Positions 1-10,475 of a stretch of DNA of 64,000 nucleotides are shown piece by piece (position 1 is the stretch's first letter; each line of letters starts with the position of its first letter). The stretch is from assembly GCA_048594725.1 (NCBI GenBank), contig JBMDXA010000067.1, forward strand, positions 8,092 through 72,091. Reading direction: 5' to 3'. The DNA is from JAFDZV01 sp048594725. GTDB lineage: Bacteria > Bacteroidota > Ignavibacteria > OLB7. The notes under the pieces were generated by a model. That model ran no database searches. It was not told the DNA's origin and saw nothing but the letters and a program-made list of their open reading frames with translations. Made by a program: the position numbers and the translations under genes.

Positions 1-201
1 GACTTCTGGAGCGCTACAGCCGATCCGTCGCACACGCTCACCGAGGTCTGGGACGATCTTGTCCAGGACTATATGAACATTGCCGAGATCACCGAGTTCA
101 GGATCCAGCAGCAGCTCAACGGTGGCTCCACGCTCACCTATATGAAGGATGAGGCCGCCCAGAAGGTCATTCTCAAGTACATTCATGTGATCCGCCCATA
201 A
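1..201 (+). CDS. C-terminal fragment of an unidentified protein
   Basis: An open frame runs from the first base of the window to a TAA stop at 199-201, giving 66 residues without a start. The fragment begins DFWSATADPSHTLTEV and ends KYIHVIRP; it is mostly hydrophilic, with an amphipathic stretch around WDDLVQDYMNIAEI. Codon use resembles the neighbouring genes, so I take it as the end of a real gene that starts outside the window. I do not recognise the family. A strong hairpin terminator follows about 107 bases later, which fits the end of a transcription unit. Confidence 0.55.
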   Translation, partial: DFWSATADPSHTLTEVWDDLVQDYMNIAEITEFRIQQQLNGGSTLTYMKDEAAQKVILKYIHVIRP

Positions 202-307
202 TCACATGGTATACGTTGCGCTCCGCCGCCGGACATGGATGCACACTATCCCGGCTGCGGAACCGAGCAATGATTCTTCCGGAGCCATCTGGTTCCAGAG
301 AGTGATG

Positions 308-344
308 AAAAGCCCGGATCAGCACCATGCCGATCCGGGCTTTT
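308..344. terminator. bidirectional hairpin terminator
   Basis: A perfect 13-bp inverted repeat (308-320 with 332-344) begins AAAAGCCCGGATC and ends in TTTT, with an 11-base loop. A on the left arm and T on the right arm make it a terminator in both directions. It separates the partial plus-strand gene from the minus-strand lpxH gene that ends at 373. Confidence 0.85.
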
Positions 345-372
345 CAGTGGAATATTTCCGGGCGATGATGGT

Positions 373-1107
373 TCAGGCGAACCGGCGGAGATCGAGCGTC
401 TCCTCGTCCAGCACCAGATAGGAACGGTCGTTCAGCCAGGTGCCCAGATTGACGTAGGTGCCGCCGGGAATATCGGTGCGGCGGGGGGAATGGCTGTGCC
501 CCATCACCACCAGATCGTATCCATCGGCGATCTTCCGTTCGGCAAACGCATACAGGCCGTCGGATTCTCCGGGCATTTCTCCGTCGTAATTTTTCTGTGC
601 GGTGTGGTCGCGGCTGCGGCGCGATGCATAGGCTGCGGTGCCGATCCCGACATCGGGGTGAATAAACCGGAAAAGGGCATTGGATAATGGCGCGCGCAAT
701 ACGCGTTTCAGAATACGATAGCCGGTATCGTTAAACGCTTTTCCATCGCCGTGGGAAATATAGCAGCGCCGCCCGGCGATGGTGCGGTCCAGATCGTTGA
801 AATGCACGTGCGCGCCGATCTCCTGTTCGAAAAAATCGCGGTGGCCGAAATCATGGTTGCCCACCACATATTCCACCGTAATTCCGGCATCCGCCAGCGC
901 CGCCAGCGCACCGATGGTGCGGGTGAAGCCGCGCGGAATAACGGAACGATATTCGAACCAGTAATCGAAAAGATCTCCTACGATATAGAGCGATTCGGCC
1001 CCCTGGTTCCCCACCATCGCTAGAAACCGGAGCAGAATGCGCTCCCGCTCACGGCTCGTTGCGGCCGAGCCGAGCCCGAGATGCACATCGGAAAAAAAAT
1101 AGACCAC
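373..1107 (-). CDS. lpxH: UDP-2,3-diacylglucosamine diphosphatase (LpxH-like metallophosphoesterase)
   Basis: This 244-residue protein is a calcineurin-type metallophosphoesterase. It shows the metal-binding motifs in order: SDVHLG near residue 6, GDLFDYW near 45, GNHDF near 84 and GHSHS near 201. The GDLFDYWFEYR stretch and the length fit the LpxH group, which hydrolyses UDP-2,3-diacylglucosamine to lipid X in lipid A synthesis at the cytoplasmic membrane surface. That assigns a Gram-negative envelope to the host. The ATG start is immediately followed by the first beta strand (MVYFFSDVH), which leaves little doubt about the start. It is transcribed alone towards the terminator at 308-344. 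Related phosphoesterases with other substrates exist, so the exact substrate is inferred from family. Confidence 0.85.
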   Translation of the reverse strand: MVYFFSDVHLGLGSAATSRERERILLRFLAMVGNQGAESLYIVGDLFDYWFEYRSVIPRGFTRTIGALAALADAGITVEYVVGNHDFGHRDFFEQEIGAHVHFNDLDRTIAGRRCYISHGDGKAFNDTGYRILKRVLRAPLSNALFRFIHPDVGIGTAAYASRRSRDHTAQKNYDGEMPGESDGLYAFAERKIADGYDLVVMGHSHSPRRTDIPGGTYVNLGTWLNDRSYLVLDEETLDLRRFA

Positions 1108-1231
1108 GGATATTCGCCAGATACAACGATTGATGCCGGGCGTGCTACGCCCTCTTCTTCGGCTGAAGTTACCACTCCCCGGCGATCCTTCCGTTGCAAC
1201 CGGAAATTCTCCGCCGCCATGCCCATGCCGC

Positions 1232-4216
1232 TTATCGTCTCACCACGATGCGTTCCGTTGCCAGGGTTCCCCCTTCCGTCGCCAGCCGCACCAGATAGGT
1301 TCCGGCCGGAAGATCGGCGGCATCAAGCCTGATGGTCTGCTCCCCGGCGCTCATCGCTCCTTCATGGAGCAGGCGGGCGCGGCGGCCGAGAAGATCGAAC
1401 AGTTCCAGGCGGGCATTGCCCGCAGGCTCACCGAGAGCAACGGTGATATAGGCGCGATCGGTGACGGTGCCGGGCCATGCCGCCAGCAGCGCGCCCTTCG
1501 GCTCCCGCTCCACTCCGGCGGCCCCTGCTCCGGCCAGTTCAACGCCATACCAGACGGCGCGGGTCTGCGCCTGATCGATCACGGTGCTCTTCGGCCCGTT
1601 CCCTTCCAGCACGATGGGGGCACCCGCGGCGTTGCCGGCCGAATCCAGCGGGCAGATGCTGATCCTGGTCACCTCCGCCCCGGTATTGAAGGTAAGGCGC
1701 ACCTTGAGCGGATCCAGAAGCATCGGCCCGGCTCCCCAGCGGTCGGCGTGGGTGGAATCGCGCCACTGCCAGCCGGTTGGTTCGGTGCGTGAGGCAAGCA
1801 CCATCAGGGAGCGCCCTTCGCCGCCGAGCGGGCGGGCGGTATCGAGCGGCACCCAGAGCATGGTGGCCGTTTCATTGGCCGAGAGGAGGTCCAGCGAGAC
1901 ATTCCGGAGCGTCACTCCTCCGGCGCGTCCCAGATAGCCGCTGGCTCCCTGGGCTCGCGGGGCATCGATGCTGATCGCTCCGCGGTTGTATTCCCAGATG
2001 ATCTCCCGTGTATCGCTCGTCACCTCCCCTTCTATTTCGCTGGCGAACGCGATATCATCCCGCTGGGTGAAGTACTCGGCATCGGCCGAATCGATTGTCA
2101 CGCGGTTTGCCAGCATCGCCCGCCCATGCATTCCCCCCGGAAGCGCGTAATAATCCCAGAGCCCCTCCATCCTGGGGGTGATGCGCGCCTGCTGGAGCGA
2201 GTGGCGCAGGCTGATGCTCCCCTGGGCGGGCTTCAGCAGGGAGTTGCGGAAAAGGTGGGCGGCGGCCGGCATCATCGCCGTCACCAGCGGGTTCTTTGCC
2301 ACGGTATAATACTCGTTGGTATCGATGAATGTCTCCGCTCCCAGATCCATATCGTCGGCATAGCTGTCCAGGATAAGGCCGTCCCAGTCCTGCAACAGCG
2401 AGTAGGCGGGTATCATCAGCATCGACTCGGCCTGATAGCGGTTGGGGAAGGGATGCGCGAAGCTGGTCACATACGGCTGGCCCCGGTGGGCGTGCCGGGC
2501 CAGGGTGTTGATGGAGCCTCCCCAGTCGTTCCGCAACTGCGAGTAGTTGCGGACCTGCCAGTTGGATGCATCTCCGGAGACCCAGTCCCAGCCGGCGCTG
2601 GCCGCCGAGAAATCGAAATCCCTCTGGATGGCGGTTTCCATATACCCGCTGGCCCAGTAGTGGCCGGCCCCGGTTACCGGCTGCCGCGCTCCTATCGTAT
2701 CGGCCACGAATCGATGGAGGTCGGCCAGATAATTCCCCTCCAGCGTCATATAGAACTCCGACTGATCCTCGATTCTGCGAGAGGAGACGAGCCTGGTGGC
2801 TTCGTCCCACCAGGGGATGCGTTTCACGAGCGCGTTGGCCGGCATCTCCTCCGGCTGGAGTCCGGGGCTCTCCACCGCCCGGATCTGTACATCATCGATC
2901 TGGATATCCCCTTCCATATCGCCATACCAGAAGTACATGGTAAAGGGGGTGCTGCTTTTCACCGGTACCAGGAAGTACGCCTCCTGTTCCCGCCAGTAGG
3001 GGGCAAGCGCTATCTGCGTATTGATGCCCGCTCCCATGCCCCCTTCCTGATAGCCTCCCACGACTATTGAACGGCCGGCCGGGTTGCTGCATTTGGCCTT
3101 GAAGCTGAGACGGTAGAGGGTGTTGAACTCCAGGTTCACCGCCTGGGCCATATATCCCGCGTAGATATTGCCGGCGCCGTTGCGCACCCGGAGGGTAAGC
3201 GCCAGATCGCCGTCCGGGACGCTGTCTCCCTGCGAAAGTATCCGCGAAACCGACACACCGTCGTAGGCATCGATGGCCCAGAACCGCTCGAAGTCCCCCT
3301 CGAAGCTCCCCTCCCGGATCAGGTTCGGGAATCCGCCGGCCGGCGGCGTTGTGCGCCATGCGGCGGCCAGCGCCCCCTTGCTTCCATATTTTCCCATCAG
3401 AAAGCCGGTGAAGAGGGAATCGAGCCGGGAGCTGTGGCGCCAGGAGATGGTGGAGCCATCGGGTCGATACTCGGTCTGTCCCTGGCGGTAGCGGGAGATC
3501 AGGCTTCCCTGATCCACCAGTTCCAGCATCGCCACTGCCGGTTCGTTCTTATAGGGAGCGCCGGTAAAGGGGTTTGTATGATCGAGGATCTGGCGCGCCA
3601 CCTCCTTGTTGGCGGACCGGGCGGCCGGGTAGAGGTAGTTCAGATACGTTCCCAGCCAGAGCACCGAATCCGCATCGGCTCCCAGGCCATCGCTTCCGCG
3701 CGGAATCCTGGCCGACTGGAGGATGAGATACGAGTAGATGCCGTGGCTCTTGAGCTGTGCGATAAACCAGTCCAGGCGCCGCATCCGTTCCGGGTGGAGG
3801 GTGCGGAATCCGGTGGCATCATCCAGGATCGTGGACCATCCTCCCCAGTCGTAGGCGTTGTCGATATACTGGAGCCGCACCAGGTTCACCCCCAGCTTCC
3901 GGAGCCGTGCGGCGGTAGCGATAGCGCCGGTGCTGTCCGGCAGCGCGGCGGTCCATTGCAGTGTCACCCCATAGAACCGGGCGGGCGTACCATCATCGAA
4001 CCGGAAGTTCCCCTGCTGGTCGTGCTGCAGAAAACCGTGCGCTCCGGCCGGTTCCGCCGGCATCGCCGGGAGCCAGGGACTTGCGGCGGTATCGGCCGGA
4101 TCGGTGGTATAGGGGAAGCCGTTGGTGATGCCGGGCGGCTGCGCCGCCGCACGGAGGGGAAGCAGCAGAAGGGCTAACGCCGCAACAAGGCGCGCGGAAA
4201 GTCGGAGAGGGGACAT
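1232..4216 (-). CDS. secreted glycosidase-like protein with CBM-like insert and T9SS tail
   Basis: I start this 994-residue protein at the ATG at 4216, where MSPLRLSARLVAALALLLLP begins a clear signal peptide ending in AAAQ; the open frame extends upstream but without such a feature. Residues about 60-300 and 455-630 resemble a split TIM-barrel glycoside hydrolase of the cellulase (GH5/GH42-like) type, with FYGVTLQW, LGVNLVRLQY and LLQDWDGL motifs. Residues about 300-450 look like a jelly-roll carbohydrate-binding insert (LIREGSFEGDFERFW). The last about 75 residues (LELFDLLGRR ... GTYLVRLA) are a T9SS sorting tail. The acid/base site normally reads NEN after ELV but here is LVDQGS (D235-Q236), and the usual nucleophile Glu ahead of NHPFPN is replaced (TSFAHPFPN, 584-592). 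It may therefore bind rather than cut polysaccharide. Confidence 0.7.
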   Translation of the reverse strand: MSPLRLSARLVAALALLLLPLRAAAQPPGITNGFPYTTDPADTAASPWLPAMPAEPAGAHGFLQHDQQGNFRFDDGTPARFYGVTLQWTAALPDSTGAIATAARLRKLGVNLVRLQYIDNAYDWGGWSTILDDATGFRTLHPERMRRLDWFIAQLKSHGIYSYLILQSARIPRGSDGLGADADSVLWLGTYLNYLYPAARSANKEVARQILDHTNPFTGAPYKNEPAVAMLELVDQGSLISRYRQGQTEYRPDGSTISWRHSSRLDSLFTGFLMGKYGSKGALAAAWRTTPPAGGFPNLIREGSFEGDFERFWAIDAYDGVSVSRILSQGDSVPDGDLALTLRVRNGAGNIYAGYMAQAVNLEFNTLYRLSFKAKCSNPAGRSIVVGGYQEGGMGAGINTQIALAPYWREQEAYFLVPVKSSTPFTMYFWYGDMEGDIQIDDVQIRAVESPGLQPEEMPANALVKRIPWWDEATRLVSSRRIEDQSEFYMTLEGNYLADLHRFVADTIGARQPVTGAGHYWASGYMETAIQRDFDFSAASAGWDWVSGDASNWQVRNYSQLRNDWGGSINTLARHAHRGQPYVTSFAHPFPNRYQAESMLMIPAYSLLQDWDGLILDSYADDMDLGAETFIDTNEYYTVAKNPLVTAMMPAAAHLFRNSLLKPAQGSISLRHSLQQARITPRMEGLWDYYALPGGMHGRAMLANRVTIDSADAEYFTQRDDIAFASEIEGEVTSDTREIIWEYNRGAISIDAPRAQGASGYLGRAGGVTLRNVSLDLLSANETATMLWVPLDTARPLGGEGRSLMVLASRTEPTGWQWRDSTHADRWGAGPMLLDPLKVRLTFNTGAEVTRISICPLDSAGNAAGAPIVLEGNGPKSTVIDQAQTRAVWYGVELAGAGAAGVEREPKGALLAAWPGTVTDRAYITVALGEPAGNARLELFDLLGRRARLLHEGAMSAGEQTIRLDAADLPAGTYLVRLATEGGTLATERIVVRR

Positions 4217-4777
4217 CAGTGCGATCCTCGGTATACAGGAAGTTTCGGGGAACGGGGAGATAGGACCTTTGTGAACGGGGGAAGTTATCAAATAGCGCGG
4301 CACGACGCCAGCGCCCCCATGGAGCGCAGCGGGAAATACGGGGGGCTGCGGGGAGACCGGCCGGAAGTCCGGAACAATATGATGCCGGATGGAACGCTCC
4401 TTATAGACGCACTGCGGTCGTAGACCGGCAGGGTGTGATGCGTCCCCCCCTTGGGCTCCCTTCATGGAGGGGTGCCGAAGGTCCCGGAGGGGTCTCCGGC
4501 CGGGGGGACGCTCAGGCAGCTACATCATCACGAGCATCATCCGAGCATACCGGCGCCGGAAGGATCGGGGAGAAACCTTTTGTTACTCTCTCCGTACAGG
4601 CTGTAATGCTCTTTTACAGGTCGTGGAAAGTAGGGGCGGGGGAAGCTCCGATTGCACGTCACATTCTTATATTGCTTATCCGATCCGATCGGATGCATCG
4701 GCACCCTCGTATCGGCTCACATCCATTCGTACAGAATCTTTCGGGTATACATACAATTCATTGTTAAGGATCATTCG
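4217..4777. other. divergent intergenic region with palindrome and GC-rich fold
   Basis: This 560-base gap lies between the divergent glycosidase-like gene and the peptide transporter operon, so both promoters should be here. I see a 12-bp palindrome ATCCGATCGGAT at 4683-4694, about 90 bases before the transporter start, which could be an operator. Further upstream an outer 9-bp stem (4441-4449 with 4502-4510) encloses a smaller hairpin CCGGAG/CTCCGG (4484-4499). This may be a structured leader or a mobile repeat. I could not pick out a confident promoter. Confidence 0.3.
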
Positions 4778-6781
4778 ATGAAGCTCTCTTCGTGGACTTC
4801 CGGGATGCGCCTGTCTGCGCTCCTGTTCATCGCGGTAGCAGTAGCCGGCTGTCCGGGTAACGACAAGGACAAGGGGACCTCAGGCAGCGGGGGCGGGGAA
4901 ATAAAGAGCCAGGCGGTCACCATGCCGAAGAAGTTCGACGTGCCGCCGGGGGCCGATCCCAGCGTAACGGCCGCACTCGGTGGTGCCGGGTTCGAGGGGA
5001 TTGCCGCCGACAGCGGCTGGCAGACCACTACCCTTACTCCGGAGGAGTTCAAGTATGTGGCCGACACCAACGCAAAGAAGGGGGGAGATATAACCTTCGC
5101 GGTTTCCGAGTATCCCGCCACCTTCCGCGCCTACGGCAAGGATGAGAACACCGAAGCCACCCGCGCCATCTACGGCCTTGTCTACGAGGGGCTTCTGGGC
5201 ATCAACCCGATCACCCTGGACTTCCTTCCGGGGCTGGCCTCGCACTGGAAGGTCGGGCCGGACGGGCAGACCTACTACTTCCGCATCAACCCGGACGCAC
5301 GTTTCTCCGACGGCCACGCCGTCACCAGCGAGGACGTGATCGCCACCTACAAGCTCGGACGTGATCCCGGCATCCTGGAGCCGTACACGAACACCTTCTT
5401 CGAAGGGTTCGACGAGCCGGTTGCCATCAGCAAGTATATCGTATCGGTCCGCTCCAAGGAGAAGAACTGGAAGAACATGTTCTACTTCGCAGGGCGTCCC
5501 ATCCTTCCGGCCCACGTGATCGGACCGATCGGCGGCAAGGGATATCTGGACCAGTTCCAGTACGAGATGCCCCCCGGCACCGGCCCCTATGTGGTGCAGA
5601 GCGCCGATATCAAGAAGGGGAACTCCGTGACGGTGACGCGCCGCGCCGACTGGTGGGGCAACAGCCTCCCGTACAACCGCGGCAGCTACAACTTCGACAA
5701 GATCAAGATGATCGTGGTGCGCGACGAGAACCTTCTGTTCGAGAAGTTCAAGAACGGCGAGATCGATCTGTATCCGGTCAACCGTGCCTCCTACTGGGTG
5801 GAGAAGTTCGATTTCGACGAGGTGAAGCGCGGGCTGATCCAGCGCCAGAAGATCTACAACAACAACCCGGTCGGATTCGGCGGCCTGGCATTCAACACGA
5901 ACCGCCCGCCGTTCAACGATCCGAAGATCCGCCAGGCGGTCACCCTTCTGTTCAACCGGAAGGATCTGGTTGCCAAGCTGATGTTCAACGAGTACGAGCT
6001 TTCCGATTCCTACTATCCGAACTCGGTCTACGCCAACCCCGGCAACCCGAAGCAGGAGTACAACCCGGAGAAGGCCGGCCAGATCCTGGCCGAGGCGGGC
6101 TACACGCAGCGCAACAGCGAGGGCTTCCTGGTGAAGAACGGCCAGCCGCTGAGCATCGACATGCTGGTGACGCAGGATCAGATCCGTATCGTCACGCCGC
6201 TGCAGCAGGATCTCCAGAAGGCGGGCATCAAGGTGAACTTCCGCACTGTGGATGCCACCACCCGCTTCAAGATGGTGAGCGAGAAGAACTACACCATGTC
6301 GTTCATGCAGTGGGGAGGGATCATCTACCCGAACCCGATCAGCTCCTTCCATTCCCGTCTGGCGAAGGGGCCGAACTCCAACAACATCACCGGCTTTGCC
6401 AGTGCCCGTGCCGATGAACTTATCGAGCGCGAGCAGGTGACGTTCGACCAGGCCGAGCGCGTGAAGATCCTTCGCGAGCTTGACAGCATCCTGGTGGCCG
6501 AGAACACCTATGCGCTTGCCTACCATGTGCCGTATGTGCGCGTGGCCTACTGGAACAAGTTCGGCATGCCGGAATACACCATCGGCCGCATCAGCGACTG
6601 GGACGCTTCGCTCTCGCAGTGGTGGTATGATGCCGACAAGGCTGCCACCGTGGCAAAAGGGCGCCGCGACAAGTCTCTGAAGATGGACGTGACGCCGGTG
6701 GAGAACCGTTACTGGCAGAACTTCGACAAGCAGCGCCAGCAGACGGCCGCCGCTCCGAGCGCGACCGGTTCCAACCAGTAA
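4778..6781 (+). CDS. oligopeptide-binding lipoprotein of a YejA-type ABC importer
   Basis: This 667-residue protein is a cluster C (SBP_bac_5) solute-binding protein. The ATG at 4778 has AAGGA ten bases upstream and begins a lipoprotein signal ending AVAVAGC; an upstream in-frame start lacks these. Family motifs include YEGLLGINP, YYFRINPDARFSDG and PGTGPYVV. RRADWWGNSLPYNRG followed by NFDKIK is the pattern of the YejA subgroup, which binds peptides and, in enterobacteria, microcin C. It would sit lipid-anchored on the outer face of the inner membrane and pass peptides to the YejB/YejE-like permeases encoded next. A strong terminator at 6800-6833 follows the gene, so the binding protein is probably made in excess over the membrane parts. 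Confidence 0.87.
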   Translation: MKLSSWTSGMRLSALLFIAVAVAGCPGNDKDKGTSGSGGGEIKSQAVTMPKKFDVPPGADPSVTAALGGAGFEGIAADSGWQTTTLTPEEFKYVADTNAKKGGDITFAVSEYPATFRAYGKDENTEATRAIYGLVYEGLLGINPITLDFLPGLASHWKVGPDGQTYYFRINPDARFSDGHAVTSEDVIATYKLGRDPGILEPYTNTFFEGFDEPVAISKYIVSVRSKEKNWKNMFYFAGRPILPAHVIGPIGGKGYLDQFQYEMPPGTGPYVVQSADIKKGNSVTVTRRADWWGNSLPYNRGSYNFDKIKMIVVRDENLLFEKFKNGEIDLYPVNRASYWVEKFDFDEVKRGLIQRQKIYNNNPVGFGGLAFNTNRPPFNDPKIRQAVTLLFNRKDLVAKLMFNEYELSDSYYPNSVYANPGNPKQEYNPEKAGQILAEAGYTQRNSEGFLVKNGQPLSIDMLVTQDQIRIVTPLQQDLQKAGIKVNFRTVDATTRFKMVSEKNYTMSFMQWGGIIYPNPISSFHSRLAKGPNSNNITGFASARADELIEREQVTFDQAERVKILRELDSILVAENTYALAYHVPYVRVAYWNKFGMPEYTIGRISDWDASLSQWWYDADKAATVAKGRRDKSLKMDVTPVENRYWQNFDKQRQQTAAAPSATGSNQ

Positions 6782-6799
6782 TCAGCATACCGTTGGCCT

Positions 6800-6833
6800 G
6801 GGGCCCTGCACTGCGGCAGGGCCCCGATTTTTT
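6800..6833 (+). terminator. intra-operon terminator/attenuator after the binding protein gene
   Basis: A 10-bp perfect stem (6800-6809 with 6816-6825) of sequence GGGGCCCTGC is followed by six T at 6828-6833. It lies between the binding-protein gene and the first permease gene on the same strand. Partial termination here is the usual way such operons lower permease expression relative to the binding protein. Confidence 0.85.
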
Positions 6834-6906
6834 CCTCACATGAAGCGCTGTTTCCGGATCTTCCGGGGAGCGGCTTCCCCTCCAGTTAACGAAGCATCTC
6901 AAGTCT

Positions 6907-7932
6907 ATGTTCAGTTACTTCGTGCGGCGGTTTCTGCTGATCATCCCCACCTTCCTCGGCTGTACCATGCTGGTGTATGCCATCCTCCAGTTCACGCCGG
7001 GCGGCCCGTTCGAGCGTGCCATGGAGCAGGCGCAGCAGCGCACAACCGGTGAAGGAGGAGGGGGCGGGGGCGGCCCGTACCAGCAGGTCAGTGTTCCGGA
7101 AGCGGCCAAGGATGAGCTGCGGCGCTATTACAATCTCGACAAGCCGGTTCCGGTGCGCTATGCGCTCTGGCTGGGGAGCATCCTTCAGGGGGATTTCGGC
7201 AAGTCGTACGTCTATGGCGATCCGGTGATCGATGTGATCCTGAGCCGGTTCCCGATATCGATCTACTTCGGTCTGATCGGGTTCCTCATGTCGTATCTGG
7301 TCTGTATCCCGCTCGGCATCATCAAGGCGGTGCGGCATGGAACCACATTCGACTTCATCTCATCGGTGGTGGTCTTTATCGGCTATGCGATTCCCGGATG
7401 GGCGCTCGGCGCGGTGATGCTGGTGCTTCTGGGAGGGCAGCTCGGCTGGTTCCCGCTGGGAGATTTCCGCTCTCCGGACTGGGACGATCTTCCCTTCTGG
7501 GGGCAGGTCTGGGATCAGGTCCATCACTCCATTCTGCCGCTGATAGCCTATATGGTGGGTGGTTTCGCCACGCTCACCATCCTTATGAAAAATTCGCTGC
7601 TGGAGAATCTGGGACAGGACTACGTCCGCACGGCGTTCGCGAAGGGACTTTCCGAGAAGAAGGTGATCTTCGGCCATGCGCTCCGCAACTCCCTGATTCC
7701 GATCGCCACCGGCCTGGGGCACTTCCTCGGCATCGTCCTTACCGGATCGCTGCTGATCGAGCGGACGTTCAATATCGATGGCTTCGGTTATCTTGGGTTC
7801 CGTTCGGCCGTGGAGCGCGATTACACGATGGTGATGGGCATCCTGGTCTTCAGCGTCGTCATCAATCTGCTGGGGAACATCTTCAGCGATATGCTCTATG
7901 CGATCTTCGATCCCCGGATCAGGTTCAGGTAG
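6907..7932 (+). CDS. yejB: peptide ABC transporter permease, YejB-like
   Basis: This 341-residue inner-membrane permease starts MFSYFVRRFLLIIPT, the usual first helix of DppB/OppB/YejB proteins. It carries TPGGPFERAM, the BPD_transp_1 core and the EAA loop (RTAFAKGLSEKKV, near residue 240), and ends in DPRIRFR. LPLIAYMVGGFATLTILMKN and FDFISSVVVFIGYAIPGWAL match the YejB branch better than DppB. A glycine-rich loop (GEGGGGGGG) sits between helix 1 and the conserved YNLDKPVP segment. It should pair with the YejE-like permease downstream to form the peptide channel. The gap to the next gene is about 106 bases. Confidence 0.88.
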   Translation: MFSYFVRRFLLIIPTFLGCTMLVYAILQFTPGGPFERAMEQAQQRTTGEGGGGGGGPYQQVSVPEAAKDELRRYYNLDKPVPVRYALWLGSILQGDFGKSYVYGDPVIDVILSRFPISIYFGLIGFLMSYLVCIPLGIIKAVRHGTTFDFISSVVVFIGYAIPGWALGAVMLVLLGGQLGWFPLGDFRSPDWDDLPFWGQVWDQVHHSILPLIAYMVGGFATLTILMKNSLLENLGQDYVRTAFAKGLSEKKVIFGHALRNSLIPIATGLGHFLGIVLTGSLLIERTFNIDGFGYLGFRSAVERDYTMVMGILVFSVVINLLGNIFSDMLYAIFDPRIRFR

Positions 7933-8038
7933 CATTTTCTGCAATGCGCCGGCGACCGGGATGAGGTCTCCGGTGCGGGGCTTCCGGCCCGGCTGGTAGA
8001 AGTGAACATGCAATAGTTCTCATAACACGATAGTCATA

Positions 8039-9355
8039 ATGAGCGACGAGAGTTCAAAGGATAAGAACATACCACGGGATGATGTCCCTCGTCAGGATAT
8101 CCCGGAGAGAGGCGAGCAGACCGGGCCTCTCGATGTTCCGCAGGAGGAGCGGGGAGAGGATGTGCCGATGATGCAGGACGAGATGCTCGCGCGTCCGTCC
8201 GTGCCGGTGCGGCATATCGTTCCCGATGCCGAGGGGGTGCAGCGCCAGCCGGCGCAGCGCCAGATCCGCGAGGCGATCGGCGATGCCCCGGGAATGCAGA
8301 AGGAGCGTGCGGCCAAGCCCCCGGTTTCCATCCTGCGGAAGCGCTGGCACAAGTTCAAGGGGCTCAAGCGGGGCTACTACTCGTTCATCCTCCTGACCGC
8401 GCTCTATATCATTTCGTTCGCGCTGCCGTTGCTGATAAACAACAAGGCGCTGGTGGTGAGTTACAACGGGGAGCTCTTCTTCCCGGTGTTCTCATTCCAT
8501 CCCGGCCTTACCTTCGGCCAGACCGAAACCGGCGCGGGCCCGGCCGATTATCGCGCGCTCGACAAGGCGTTCGAGGATGCGGGCGGGGATAACTGGGCGC
8601 TGATGCCGCTGTATACATGGGACCCGTACGAGGTGGACTTCGCGTCCTCCGAGAGCTTCCCTCTGGCTCCGTCGGCCAGCCACTGGCTCGGCACCGATGA
8701 TACCGGTCGCGATGTCTTCGCACGCATGTGCTACGGCTTCAATGTCTCGATCTCCTTTGCGCTGATCCTGACCGTGATCGAATATCTGGTGGGGGCCACG
8801 CTCGGGGGGCTGATGGGCTACTTCGGCGGGAAGTTCGATCTGCTCGGGCAGCGCTTCGTGGAGATCTGGAGCACCATCCCCTTCCTCTATACGGTCATCA
8901 TCGTCAGCTCCATTCTGGTGCCGAGCTTCGCCATGCTGATTCTGGTTATCTCGCTGTTCGGCTGGATCGGTATCAGCTACTACATGCGCGGAGAGTTCCT
9001 CCGGGAGAAGGGGAAGGATTATGTGGCCGCGGCGATAGCGCTGGGAGTGAAGGACCGGACGATCATCTTCCGGCATATCCTTCCCAACTCGCTTACCCCG
9101 ATGGTGGCGTTCCTTCCGTTCACCATCGTGGGCGGTATCACCTCGCTGGTCTCGCTCGATTATCTGGGCTTCGGTCTGCCGGCGCCCACCCCGAGCTGGG
9201 GACAGATGGTGGAGGTCGGTCTCAGCGAGATCGATTCCTGGTGGCTGGTGGTGACGCCGCTGACGGCGATGTTCCTGACGCTTCTGCTGGTGACCTTCAT
9301 CGGCGAGGCGATCCGCGAGGCGTTCGATCCGAAGGTGTTCTCGCGTCTGCGCTAA
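8039..9355 (+). CDS. yejE: peptide ABC transporter permease, YejE-like, with long hydrophilic N-terminus
   Basis: This 438-residue protein is the second permease. After about 115 hydrophilic residues rich in Asp, Glu, Arg and Pro comes the first helix (YYSFILLTALYIISFALPLL), then a periplasmic domain with YNGELFFPVF, a hallmark of the YejE group. LGTDDTGRDVFARMCYGFNV marks the start of the transmembrane core. The EAA loop is at VAAAIALGVKDRTI, and SLDYLGFGLP follows. YejE proteins usually have only a short cytoplasmic tail before helix 1, so the charged extension is unusual and its role is unknown. The ATG at 8041 minus 2 (8039) is the only clear start; internal ATG codons within the extension leave some doubt. 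Confidence 0.87.
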   Translation: MSDESSKDKNIPRDDVPRQDIPERGEQTGPLDVPQEERGEDVPMMQDEMLARPSVPVRHIVPDAEGVQRQPAQRQIREAIGDAPGMQKERAAKPPVSILRKRWHKFKGLKRGYYSFILLTALYIISFALPLLINNKALVVSYNGELFFPVFSFHPGLTFGQTETGAGPADYRALDKAFEDAGGDNWALMPLYTWDPYEVDFASSESFPLAPSASHWLGTDDTGRDVFARMCYGFNVSISFALILTVIEYLVGATLGGLMGYFGGKFDLLGQRFVEIWSTIPFLYTVIIVSSILVPSFAMLILVISLFGWIGISYYMRGEFLREKGKDYVAAAIALGVKDRTIIFRHILPNSLTPMVAFLPFTIVGGITSLVSLDYLGFGLPAPTPSWGQMVEVGLSEIDSWWLVVTPLTAMFLTLLLVTFIGEAIREAFDPKVFSRLR

Positions 9356-9458
9356 CAGCGGCGCGCCGGACAGGCAGTCGGGGGGCGATACGAGCCAAAT
9401 TTTTCGACGGCGGCCGGGCATTACCGGCCGCCGCCAACGAATAAAGAACTACCAACAA

Positions 9459-10454
<996 letters not shown>

Positions 10455-10475
10455 AACGGCCGCCATGGTGCGCCC

